DNA of 64,000 bases from Glandiceps talaboti. Its lineage: Eukaryota > Hemichordata > Enteropneusta > Spengelidae. Below, in pieces: positions 35,375 through 45,150 of the stretch (positions are counted from its first letter, which is position 1; every line of letters starts with the position of its first letter). Below the pieces are notes generated by a model. The model was given only the letters and a program-made list of their open reading frames with translations, was not told the DNA's origin and did not search any database. The stretch is taken from positions 23,337,173-23,401,172 of the forward strand of contig NC_135562.1 in assembly GCF_964340395.1 (NCBI RefSeq), given 5' to 3'. The position numbers and the translations under genes are program-made.

Positions 35375-35664
35375 TTTGAAAATTTCCGGTGAGAAAATTG
35401 ATCCCCTATCTTCCTGAAAATATTTTTGTGAAACCCTTCAACTTCGTCATCTAAATTGTTGATCGGCTAACATGATGTATGATGTAAAACTCTTTTAATG
35501 TGGCGTTTTGTTGTTTGATGAGGAGTTCATTGATAAGTGAGATTCTTGCTTGACTGTCTTAAAACATTTTATACGGTCAATAACGGAACTATTTTTTCAC
35601 CGAATATTAGTTTTCGAAACACACTGATGCTGCGCATGCGTAGTATTTAAAAGTGACATTCAAA
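35375..35664. promoter_or_regulatory. Putative bidirectional promoter, HM13 / XKR
   Basis: Only 290 bp separate the two start codons. Next to HM13, ACCGGAAAT on the minus strand (35382-35390) matches an ETS site. Next to XKR, TGCGCATGCG (35631-35640) is the palindromic core of an NRF1 site, about 25 bp before the ATG, followed by 'tatttaaaa'. Both motifs are typical of broad housekeeping promoters. Transcription start sites are inferred, not seen. Confidence 0.6.
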
Positions 35665-35851
35665 ATGGCCCCGCGTAAATTAAGCTCGTCTCGATCATCT
35701 CGTTATGAGGAAAATGATGATAATGGGGGTTTTATCGACTCTCCAGTACCATGTAACCACCTGTTATATAATCAAGAATGCAGATTTGGTTTTCTCGACG
35801 CACTTTTCGGGATAGTGTCAATGTTGACGTTTGTTGTTGACATCGGTACAG
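35665..35851 (+). CDS. XKR: XKR exon 1
   Basis: ATG in strong context (aaaATGG). Residues 1-40 are polar and Ser/Asp-rich (MAPRKLSSSRSSRYEENDDN…). Residues 41-62 (FGFLDALFGIVSMLTFVVDI) form the first transmembrane helix and end in the family signature DIGTD, whose D is completed by exon 2. The donor is ACAG|GTGAGA at 35852, phase 1. The N-terminus is short compared with vertebrate XKR4/6/7, closer to XKR8/9 in length. Confidence 0.93.
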
Positions 35852-36817
35852 GTGAGATCATAATTTGACATAAACCGTCTCTGTGGTCACACTTATCGCA
35901 TTTGTGATAATTTCATGCACGTCGATTTATGAGTGCCCTTATTGAGCGCTGGCATTCAGAATCATCCACGTACAATTTTAAATACCTGTTATCTGTCATA
36001 TCTCAACTGTCAAATTAGTTTCATTCTGAATCTGATTCTGAGAGACTTAATTATTGTTACTTACTGTATTCTTTTAATTGTTTTACTAGGGTTTGCCGTC
36101 AAAACGTGTTTTGCATTTGCGTCACTGCAATTACCCTATGCTGATAGCTGTAAGAGATGTATTTAATTACGGTCCTTTCCATGTGAAAAATTATGTCATT
36201 TTCCCATTCACTACTAATCTCTCTCATGGAAGACCGACCGGTGAGGACTGCGACCTGCCACTTACAAACTGCACCTTGTAAAACTGCGACGTAATACGCC
36301 GTATTCCGGTTATCGAAGAAGCCCCGAAAAGATAAAAGATATGATTGTTTGGCCACTAGGGGCGCTGTTTTAGAACCGGAAGTGAGGGCCAGAATTGTAG
36401 AGCATTGTTGCAAAGCATAGAGTCTATAGGCATCGTAACCACTGACTAAAGATTTTCTGTCATTCCCCGTAACTTTACGCTATAATATTGCATTATCGCC
36501 CATCAAATAACGAAATAGCAAATTAACCTCTTGTTCTCCTAATATTTCGCGTAAGTTTGGCTCTGCAATTCGACCGTGAGGAAAACCCAAAAGTAGCAAC
36601 ATTTTGAAACAGGTAGTACACTGACATCTCACTCACGTTTTCAGTGTGACCTCGTCCATTTGCGTTACCGTTGGAGAAATTGTAGCGATTGCTTCCAGTC
36701 AAACATTGGAACGGAAAAAGGTACAAAAACAGAGGAAAGAACCCTCAAAATCACAATGTGACTTGGTAATTGTCGACCGAACTCTCAATATTGCAATGAC
36801 TGTAGCTGGAAGCTGTT

Positions 36818-37059
36818 CAATCTGATTAAAATCCGATGTAGATGTCGGCTAATCGTTCATTGCTATTTTACCTTCGTTATTTTGCCTGATATTATTTTTC
36901 TTGGTACATGTTTAAATTTTTTAGCCTGATCGTAGAGGAGGCGATCAGGCAAGCTAAAAAATGTAAACATGTACCAAGAAGGTCAATTCAGGCAAAATAA
37001 CGAAGGTAAAATAGCAATGAACGATCAGCCAACATCTACATCGGATTTTAATCAGATTG
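36818..37059. mobile_element. Mutator-like foldback MITE, 9-bp target duplication
   Basis: A 242-bp near-perfect hairpin. Each arm of about 110 bp starts CAATCTGATTAAAATCCGAT. The centre is near 'gatcgtagaggaggcgatc'. The flanks gaagctgtt at 36809-36817 and 37060-37068 are an exact 9-bp duplication, the length produced by MuDR-type transposases. It interrupts the minus-strand ORF remnant described next. Confidence 0.85.
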
Positions 37060-37425
37060 GAAGCTGTTGTCAGATTTGTAATTTTCTAATCGTTCTTTTG
37101 TCAAGCAACAGACACCAGTAAGGTAAAGAAATATGTTTATCATGTCTACATCGGGTATATTTCGAAGGTCCTCCGTCCAACTTTCAATGTTTCCGCTGTC
37201 GATTAGTTCTATCTTTTGATGCTTGACATCCACTATTCGTCTCCTCTTCCGTTCTCTCAGAAAATTATCATTTTCTAGTGTTTCAAGACCAAGGTTGACA
37301 GCATTTCTGGCGATATCTAGTAGATTTAGAAGTAGTAATTTTCCACTCTTTTATGAATGCACGGAGTTCTTTTACGACCATTTTGTTGACAGCTTCATAC
37401 ATCGCCATACTATTAGATGCCATGA
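37060..37425 (-). pseudogene. Frameshifted ORF remnant of unknown, probably mobile-derived gene
   Basis: From a minus-strand ATG near 37421 the frame reads MASNSMAMYEAVNKMVVKEL…, shifts frame near 37330, then continues NAVNLGLETLENDNFLRERK… to …DLRNIPDVDMINIFLYL and LTKERLENYKSDNSF, where the hairpin element at 36818-37059 interrupts it. The 'PDVxxxxIFxYL … T.E.L..YKS…' layout is reminiscent of a widespread invertebrate family of SWIM/YqaJ-like uncharacterised proteins. That link is a weak inference. Confidence 0.4.
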
Positions 37426-37534
37426 CGAAAATTCTGGCCCTCACTTTGTCAGATATGGTGCGCCCTCTCGCGATACTTTCCTGCGAAACAACCGGAAGTT
37501 CGATAACCGGAATACGCCGTATTGTTATATTCTT

Positions 37535-39375
37535 ACGAGTATAAAGTTGGCGTCAGATTCAGATTCAGATTCAGCTAGCGTCATATTGAGCGTCAGATTC
37601 AGCGTCAGATCCGAAGACACCCGACGGACTCAATCAAAACTGAAATAATACCATTGAGACTACAGGGAAAGATTCTCAGGGTTTGCACGGTCCTGGAAAA
37701 CCCTGGAATTTCAAACCCTCCCTGGAAAGCCCTGGAAAAATGTGCCCTACCCTTGGAAAACCCTGGAAAATGATCATGTATAATCGATCAATTAATATTG
37801 ACGATTGTCATGTCTGTGCTCGAGCCACCCATTCATATGATTCTGAATCTCGTAAATGTGAAATTGCGAAAATATTTTCAAAGTCTTTCGCCACGCCGAT
37901 TGAACCCAGACAGTCAAGCGATCGTTCCATGAGACATTTTGCCCCACAGACCGTGCCTATTAGTTGAATGGGCGCCGCAGTGTTTCTTTTGATCTTGCAT
38001 ATATTGCTACTCCATACATCTCCCTGTCGTCATTTCAGGGACATGATATTGTAACAGTCCCGGCCGCGCCGGGGTAACATGTACAGTAGGTCTGTTAACA
38101 AGATTATCGTAACACTGTAGCGAGTATCAAAGCATCATCAACCTCGATTAGAAATTGTTACAAGTTCGGCGCACTAGTCGACTGATACTATAAGATAGGG
38201 CTAGGGCCTAGGGAAGTGCAGTTGAATTTCCGGGTTATGGAAGTACGGTTGTGACTTTTATTTCGTCGATAAATGGGTATTTGTGTTACATGTTCTAAAA
38301 GAATAACTGTTTTATGTTGTCGGTACAGTAACATTCGTCAATGGTCAAGTTGAGTTGAAATCGCGATGTTCCGCAACTCGTGGCATCCGTACATAAACAT
38401 CGAGACGCTAGCGATGAATGTATTCAGTTATTCATAGCTCGAAATTTCGTTACGTAAATGACGTTTTTATTCAAAATTTTGAAGAAAAAAATTATTTTAG
38501 GTGGCTTATAAATCTAGTAAATCAAACCATACAATAACGAGGACAAACTTTATTTTTTGATTTATTTTTCTGGATATGTCTGAATTAGACTGACGAATGC
38601 TGCGACTCAATCTTACACGATCAATGCACCAGCTTGACGAAACAGCTGCTTAGGGGGTAGGACAGAGGTTTCTCCGTTAATCTTAGCGTGTAAACGTGGT
38701 TTTGAAACCAATATCTTGCATAGTGTCGATTGTCTTTAAAATGTTTTGTGACATATGGAAACTGTTGTTGATTTTTCTCGTCCACATCAGACAATTAGAT
38801 GTCATTCAAAAAATATACTTTATTGTCAACACCCCTGGAAAATGGCCAAAATCAATATGAATACCCCTGGAAAACTGACGAAAAACCCCTGGAAAGTCCT
38901 GGAATTTTGTTTTGCTTTAAGTGTACGAACCCTGGATTCTGCTTCACAACCTTTTGATGGAAGATGGAATGTCTCTGCTTGCACAATTTTTAAATTTTAA
39001 ATTCAAATTTTTAAAAATGACAACATATTACATACGTAAACTTAGCTTTTACTGACACCATGTACATTATTGGCAAAAAGTATCAACCAACGAACATACA
39101 GTGGCTGAACTTGGGGCTATCATTGTCTTGGTTGCAAGTATTTCAACTCTATTTCACATATTTTTCCCAAATAAAAATTGTGCAAGCAGAGACATTCCAA
39201 CTTCCATCAAAAGGCTGTGAAGCGGAATCTTTCCCTGTAGTCTCAACAGTATTATTTCGTGTTTGATTGAGTCCGTCGGGTGTCTTCGGATCTGACGCTA
39301 TCTGACGCTGAATCTGACGCTCAATATGATGCTAGCTGAATCTGAATCTGAATCTGACGCCAACTTTATACTCGT
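37535..39375. mobile_element. Mutator-like foldback element, 9-bp duplication, carrying a nested hAT
   Basis: TIR ACGAGTATAAAGTTGGCGTC at both ends; flanks tatattctt at 37526-37534 and 39376-39384. Arms continue complementary with a 'gtcagattcag' short-tandem stretch and past the nested insertion ('gaagatggaatgtctctgct' versus 'agcagagacattccaacttc'). Without the 1.26-kb insert the element is about 0.58 kb. Confidence 0.85.
37677..38934. mobile_element. Nested hAT-like transposon, 6-bp target duplication
   Basis: Left end CAGGGTTTGCACGGTCCTGG, right end read inward CAGGGTTCGTACACTTAAAG, flanked by gattct at 37671-37676 and 38935-38940. Subterminal 'ccctggaaa' repeats occur on both sides. The interior (about 38190-38620) is homologous, in inverse orientation, to the Tc1/pogo-like element at 2117-3339. 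No transposase. Confidence 0.85.
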
Positions 39376-39384
39376 TATATTCTT

Positions 39385-39550
39385 CATCATTTATCAAGAA
39401 AGGTGTCTGACAGCTGTTATGCAAATTACGTAATCGCTTGACCTGTTGCGAGAACAAGCTTACGTACATGTTATAATGTTTCTCAACCACAATTATCTGT
39501 TATAACCTTGCGATGTACAATGTAATATCAAAGTTATTATTAAACCCCTT
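39385..39550 (+). repeat. Diverged copy of repeat family C
   Basis: 'gcaaattacgtaatcgcttg', 'acctgttgcgag' and 'ttataaccttgcgatgtaca' match the 425-bp tandem units at 13600-14455. Confidence 0.6.
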
Positions 39551-39689
39551 AAGTTGTAATAATAATAATAATAAATATAATGCAGATTTATTTCATGGGC
39601 GATCATAATTTTGACAAAAGAACTTGCTGTAGGTTAATATTCTTTACTACAAATTTAGTCAACATGTTTCTTTTGTTTTTCTTCACTAG

Positions 39690-39873
39690 ATTTGATAGTA
39701 ACAGTGAAGTACATCTATGATGAAGAATACATATGGGCTGGTCTAACACTGGCACTGATTTGTATATCATCCATTGTTATGCAAATATTTAGTACAAAGT
39801 GGTATATAAATGATGATGACATGACATGGTGGAAATGGATTTTACATTTGTTACAACTTGGACCACTGTACAG
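39690..39873 (+). CDS. XKR: XKR exon 2
   Basis: Completes D63 and runs to the split R124. It reads LIVTVKYIYDEEYIWAGLTL…, a second transmembrane helix (LALICISSIVMQIFS), then KWYINDDD and the family signature WWKWILHLLQLGPLYR (XKR proteins have WxxLLHLLQLGPxxRY). The acceptor is tttttcttcactag|AT with AG at 39688-39689. The donor CAG|GTAAGT is at 39874, phase 2. Confidence 0.95.
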
Positions 39874-39884
39874 GTAAGTTAACC

Positions 39885-40075
39885 ATCCATTCATCCATTC
39901 CTAGGCCTACATCCAAACATCCATCTCTTCACTCACCCACCCATGAGCCATCCAGCCATTCATTCATTCATTCATTCATATTACATGATCCATCCATGCA
40001 TACATCCATATTTCCAACTATCTAATCTCAACATCCAACCATCTATACACATGTACATGTACATGTACATCCACC
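39885..40075. repeat. Low-complexity CATC/ATTC repeats and (ACATGT)n
   Basis: Short imperfect tetranucleotide runs ('catccattcatccattc', 'cattcattcattcattc') and 'acatgtacatgtacatgtac', directly downstream of XKR exon 2. Confidence 0.8.
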
Positions 40076-40138
40076 CATCATCACACTGAAACTACTAGTA
40101 TTGATTGCAGTGCAGTCTTTCTCTTTATTACTGATCTG

Positions 40139-40300
40139 TATGGTGGAGTATTAGGGCCATTATTATGTACAACTTATTTGATTCGTCTCAACAACTTATT
40201 TGGCAACTCGACATCTTATTTGATTCGTCTCAACAACTTATTTGGCACCTCGACATCTTATTTGATTCGTCTCAACAACTTATTTGGCAACTCGACATCT
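40139..40300 (+). repeat. 39-bp tandem repeat family I, copy 1
   Basis: 'gtattagggccattattatgt' followed by three units of 'caacttatttggcaactcga' plus 'catcttatttgattcgtct'. An inverted relative with the same flank is at 52075-52325. Confidence 0.9.
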
Positions 40301-40753
40301 CAGTGTTCTCCACGAGGGGTTTTGGAGGGGCGCACCGCCCCTCTGTTTGTGTTGGCCGCCCCTTTGAAATATGTACCGCCCCTGTACTTTGTCGCACCGC
40401 CCCTTTGTTTCCGTTGTGTTGTCAGCTTCTTTAGATTTATTGTAATTGGCAATACTGCCACACTTGAAGCCACATTGAAGTGCGATTAGCACGTCTTGTA
40501 CTGTATGTGTTAAACGAATACAATTAATATGTCGGATTGTAACTTTTCACACCTCTTGCGGCTAATTAAGATAGACCGAGTTCATGTTTCTATAGTTTTA
40601 AAAAATAGCAAATTGACACTTCGGCCAAGTAAAAAAAAACATCAAAGTAACCCACACATCGCAACGCCATGTACTAGTATATAAACTGTGGTACATTCAC
40701 TGTATCGGCAGTTCATATCTGTAACTGCAGAAGAACAGACCAACACGATGTCT

Positions 40754-41820
40754 CAGGGCTCGAAATTCCCGCCGGCCCAGCGGCCCAGGGCAGGTGAAAA
40801 GTGGTGCTGGGCCGGTAAAATTTATGCACACCTGCCCAGTTGGGCCGGCGCTTTTGTTTTGAATACTTTATTATAAACTGCTTACTCTAATTTGGTCAAT
40901 AATTGTTATCGCAATCGTTTTGGGGTTTTATTTTTTGTTGATTTGTCTCTTGTAACTTAGCTTGTTTCGATCAAACCTAAGATTCTTCATTTCCGCATTG
41001 CCTAATGCCAGAATGGAATGACCTTTCAACCTCTCCATATATGGACATTCGCATCATAGGCACGTATTGGTTTGATTTGCATATCAATAGCAACCATGTG
41101 TTTCACTCATGTGACCAGCCATGTCATGTGTTCATGAAGTGGTATTTACCTCTGCGGGCCCTGACCTCGAAGTGACGTTACGTATGCTATTAAATGAAAG
41201 CTGTTGAATAAACATGAGCTTATTAAAGTTTGGATTTACGAAGTCTTCAAACAATGATACTCCAAATGAAAAGAAGAAGAAGCAAGAAAGAAAAGAAAGT
41301 GAGGGTGGTGACGGCGAGAAAGCTGGGAAGTTGCGTATGGAGAGTGATAATTTAGTGGCAATACCAAGTACATCGAAAGAGACTGAAAAGTCAAACAAAG
41401 ATGATGACGGAGATAGCAAACCGACAACGTTTTGGAAGCAGTATGAAAGGAAAAGAAAGCGAAAATTCCGTAAAGAATGGGAGAAAGAATATAAATGGTT
41501 GAAAAGAGAAGAGAAAGATGATGATGTCTCGGAAATGAAACGTGTGAAAACAGATTGGCGCAGTTCACTGAGTATCGATCGACTCATTAGATGCGTTACT
41601 ACGTATTGTATTGGATGGGCCAGAGAGTGAGGCTTTGTTGTGATCAGGGCATTAGACAGGTGGCTCAATAGTGGTACTTACCGTAGAAGACTTGATCTAA
41701 AGGACTAGTAACAAAATTAGTGAAAGGTGAATTGGGCAGGTAAAATTTTGGTTGGGCAGGTAAAATTTTCAACCACCTGCCCAATGGGCAGATGGGGGAA
41801 AAAACGAATTTCGAGGCCTG
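40754..41820 (+). mobile_element. hAT element, 5-bp target duplication, inserted in a start codon
   Basis: TIR CAGGGCTCGAAATTC at the left and CAGGCCTCGAAATTCG read inward from the right; flanks tgtct at 40749-40753 and 41821-41825. Subterminal 'gggcagg'/'cctgccc' motifs cluster at both ends. The left target duplication overlaps the ATGTCT start of the host ORF. The element carries its own deleted transposase ORF. Confidence 0.88.
41214..41708 (+). pseudogene. Internally deleted hAT transposase-like ORF
   Basis: ATG at 41214 opens MSLLKFGFTKSSNND, parallel to MSLERFGFKSK of the disrupted host gene. A Lys/Glu-rich linker leads to FRKEWEKEYKWLKREE, the motif just before the zinc finger in hAT/ZNF862-type proteins. 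It is followed directly by RVKTDWRSSLSIDRL, which belongs to the C-terminal dimerisation region; in the next frame LDALLRIVLDGPE and then RALDRWLNSGTYRRRLDLKD complete that end. The zinc finger and the catalytic core between are missing, so it is an internal-deletion derivative with later frameshifts. Confidence 0.75.
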
Positions 41821-42705
41821 TGTCTCTTGAGCGATTTGGTTTCAAAAGCAAACATGCATCGAGTTCTAACAACGAGAACGTGGATCCGCCAAGCGTCGAA
41901 AAGTGTGCGACCCGTCTCAGCCGCAATCCCCGTCACGTTCAACTCCGTCGAAGTCAACTGAAAGACATCGTACTTCCGGATGGTATCCTCAGTGGGCCGA
42001 GAAGTACAAGTGGTTGTACTATGAAGAGGGTGAAGGTGAGTTATATTACATATTTACCCATTATCTCCTCAAAGATCTATGATTTACCATGGTCCTTCAA
42101 TGTCGACCTCCGTATGTTTATATGGAGACAATCCCTGCGTTCTCGATCTCACGTAATTCCGCGTAATAACGAGCTGAAAGCTTTGTTATATGTGTTTGAT
42201 GCGATGTTCAAAAGGGCAAAAAGCCTCCAATCCAATGACGGGGATGTTTTTTCTGCCAACAAGATACATGTGTTAGGATATGGTATACTCTGAATGTTTC
42301 CGAGAGTCGAATATGTGTAGTAAACAATGTTTAGTTTAATAGCTTACATTCGTTGTCGACTGCATGCACTCGGTTGATTTGTCTTAGCATACAGCTCCAC
42401 GGTAGTAGTAAAGTGAACTTTTATTGGAGCATTGTATCATGTGACCGGTGTAGACAAATTACGTTTGTCGTCACATACGCACCATGTTTATGTTCATTTC
42501 ACGTGCTCAATATGGCGACTTACTCGGTAGAAAACACCGAATCCTTCTGTCGTAACATTGAAAACTATACCGTAGACAACCGGACTAGCCTGTTTTATCT
42601 AATTGAAAACGGTTTCATTATGTTCTGTCATAGGAATGTTTTGTAAAGTCTGTATGAAGTATCAACGATCGAAACCTTCCGGTGCATGGGTAAAATCGGG
42701 CATGT

Positions 42706-43041
42706 ATGCAATGTATGTATGTATGTATGTATGTATGTATGTATGTGTGCGTTTGTATGTATGTATGTATGTATGTATGTGTGCGTTTGTATGTATGTAT
42801 GTATGTATGTATGTACATTGTATGTATGCATGCATTTAGGTATATGTATATATGTATGTGTGTATGTATGTATGTATGTATGTATGTATGTATGTATGTA
42901 TGTATGTATGTATGTATGTATGTATGTATGCATGCATTTAGGTATATGTATGTATGTATGTATATATGTATGTATGTATGTATGTATTGTATGTATGTAT
43001 GTATGTATGTATGTATGTATGTATGCATGCATTTAGGTATA

Positions 43042-43078
<37 letters not shown>

Positions 43079-43080
43079 AC
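42706..43080. repeat. (TATG)n microsatellite with 'catgcatttaggtat' interruptions, then (TG)n
   Basis: Long TATG/GTAT runs are separated three times by the same 'tatgcatgcatttaggtata' segment, and a TG run ends near 43074. Long Tyr-Val-Cys-Met and Ile-His-Thr frames here (up to 213 codons) are artefacts. Confidence 0.97.
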
Positions 43081-43329
43081 GTGTGTATGTGTGTGGCTAT
43101 ATATATGTTATAAAAATAAATGTGTGTGGGGGGGGGCTTGAAAATTTCTGACCATGTGGAGGGGGGATCTGAATTTTTTTGGGTTATAAAGGGAGGAACT
43201 TGAAATCTAATTTTGTCATGATTCCTCCGACCCAAGGACTCCCTCACCCCAGAGGTCACTCATGCATTCAACCAACAATCAGATGCACCAACAACCTTTT
43301 TACTGTCATAATGGTATTGAACTTTTCTT

Positions 43330-43990
43330 AAATATTTTCACCCAATTCTAATTTGAGATGATATTGTCTTTTAAAGATGTGAAGTGTTTGCCAAGGTAGT
43401 CTACCATTGCCTTAAACTCCAAATCTCTCCTACCAATTATACTACCAGTAGATGTGCTGACCTTTACTACATGTATATAATGATGCCATTTAACTGTTTA
43501 AGAACATATTTCAACCCTATGTAAGTTATAAAGAATAGTTTCTGATACTTGACGGTGCTGTCTTGTAAAGCATGGATTGAGTTATTGCTTGAAAGGGTCT
43601 GAATAGCCTAAAAATTGGCTTTAAGAATAAAAATCCTCCAGGGCTTCTTGAGGGAGACCCCCTTGGACCCCACATGAGATGGACATATCCCAGTCTCAAT
43701 CTCTTCCCCTCTTACTGTCAAGATGCTATCAAAGTATATTTCAAAAGTATTTCAACCCTGTGTAGTTGCTTTTTACATGTTGGTGCTGTCTTGTAAAGCT
43801 TGGAAATTATTGCCTGAAAGGGCCTGAATAGTCTCAAAATTGACTTTTCAGAGTAAAAAACCCCCAGGGCTTCTAGGACCCCCCATAAGAGATGTACATA
43901 TTCTCTTCTCAAGCCTCCCCCCTACCTTTCACTGTCAAGATGCTCTTAAACTCCTTTTGGAATATATTTACCCTGTGTAGTCGATAATTA
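43330..43990 (+). repeat. About 200-bp diverged tandem repeat, 2-3 copies
   Basis: 43590-43780 and 43800-43985 share 'gggcttct', 'agatggacata'-like text, 'actgtcaagatgct' and 'ttcaaccctgtgtag'; the segment from 43380 is a weaker third copy. No coding signal. Confidence 0.65.
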
Positions 43991-45002
43991 TAATTATGAT
44001 AGTGCTAACCCGGAATCTTATAAAGTAGATGCAAGACAGTCAAGCAGTCCACACTGAGTCACGATCAAAAAATACCTGTCATGTGAATATTATATATATA
44101 TATATATATGGGGGGGGGGGGGGGGGTCATCATGTTTTAGAATTAAGTGCTAGGGGGTCAGCCTGTTTTTGGTTTTACCGGTGGGGGGGGGGTCAGTGAC
44201 TTTTTGTCGGCCCAGTTTAAGAATCCCCCCCCCCCCCGGCTGAAGAAACTGACTGGTCCCTAAGCTCACAAGCGACTTTAAACTGTGATCATTAGCACAT
44301 TCCTGATGTCGACTAAATTGTGTGTTTTGTTTAACTGTTAGTTGTCAGCCCCAACAATTTCCCCATAATTGTTCAAAATGTTTTGGGTTAGATTTCAAGC
44401 TAAGAGGTTGAATAGTCTGCACATACTTTAGTGTAATTACACGAGTACAGTTGTATTATACTGAGGCTCAGTACAGAGTGCAAAAGTGGCAAACGTTTGA
44501 GTGATAAATAACACAAACAAGTTTTTATTTTTTCGTTTACTCAGTTTTAATACATGAAACCAATAATTTTGATATCAGTCTTGACCCTTTTGAACTTTTA
44601 AGGTCATGTCCCCAGATAACCAGCTGTGAAAATGTAACTAGATTAATACATGCGATACTGAGCTGCCAAGTGAATCTGTTTACAGGGACATGATGATGAT
44701 GAGTGATAAATGCCAATGTTGTTATTTGGTGTTGTTATTTCCCATTCTATATTTTAGAGTGTAAAGTTGTAGTAGTGTTTATTTTTTATTTTTCAATTCC
44801 AAAATGTTTTACATTCATTGCAGGTAATGCAAGCAATAATATCCAAACTGAAAGTTGTCAAATTGAGAAACATATAATTCTACTTATGTTTTTTTTTAGC
44901 CAGGGGGGGGGGGGGGGTGTAAAAAGTGACCCTCCCTCAATTTCCTTTCTCTAACAAATGACAATGCCCTGTAAAAAGATTTTAATGAAAACTTTTTTAA
45001 CT

Positions 45003-45150
45003 GCCTCTCTGTGGCATAGTTGTTAGAGCTCAAGATTAGTAGTCAGGAGGTCCTGGGTTCAATCCCACTAGAAACAGATAATTTTTTTGTAGTAAGATCC
45101 CACCACATTGATAATTTTTAAAGGCATCACAGTGAGTTTGTGTTTGTATC
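45003..45150 (+). mobile_element. tRNA-derived SINE
   Basis: The head 'gcctctctgtggcatagttg' with A box TGGCATAGTTGTTAGAGC and B box GGTTCAATCCC (45056-45066) at the normal spacing is tRNA-like. It lacks a good acceptor-stem match and is followed by a non-tRNA body ('gtaagatcccaccacattga'). So it is a SINE, not a functional tRNA gene. Confidence 0.75.

Larger units (their letters stand above)
36290..37525. repeat. Inverted repeat pair (about 100 bp) enclosing ORF debris
   Basis: 36290-36400 and 37420-37525 are inverted copies ('tattccggttatcgaa' and 'gtgagggccagaatt', with 'gggcgc' between). They may be the ends of a DNA element about 1.24 kb long; no target duplication was confirmed. They enclose the Mutator-like hairpin at 36818 and the minus-strand ORF remnant at 37060-37425. 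Confidence 0.55.
40301..42705 (+). pseudogene. Disrupted hAT/ZNF862-type gene or transposon, N-terminal exons
   Basis: The left end CAGTGTTCTCCACGAGGGG matches the hAT end at 9859. An ORF starts at ATG 40748, is broken two codons later by the element at 40754-41820, and resumes at 41826 with LERFGFKSKHASSSN. After a frameshift it gives WYPQWAEKYKWLYYEEGEG, with a donor GAAG|GTGAGT at 42036. An acceptor tcatag at 42633 joins in frame to MFCKVCMKYQRSKPSGAWVK (42634 on), the start of the BED/TTF-type zinc-finger region found at the N-terminus of such proteins. The coding then runs into a TATG microsatellite at about 42706. No right terminus was found. Confidence 0.65.

Noticed and set aside
41727-42293. 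188-codon plus ORF taken as one protein
   Set aside because: It reads across the transposon boundary at 41820; only the part after 41826 belongs to the disrupted hAT-type gene, and in two frames.
42618-43259. 213-codon Ile/His/Thr/Tyr-rich ORF
   Set aside because: Translation of the TATG microsatellite on the minus strand.
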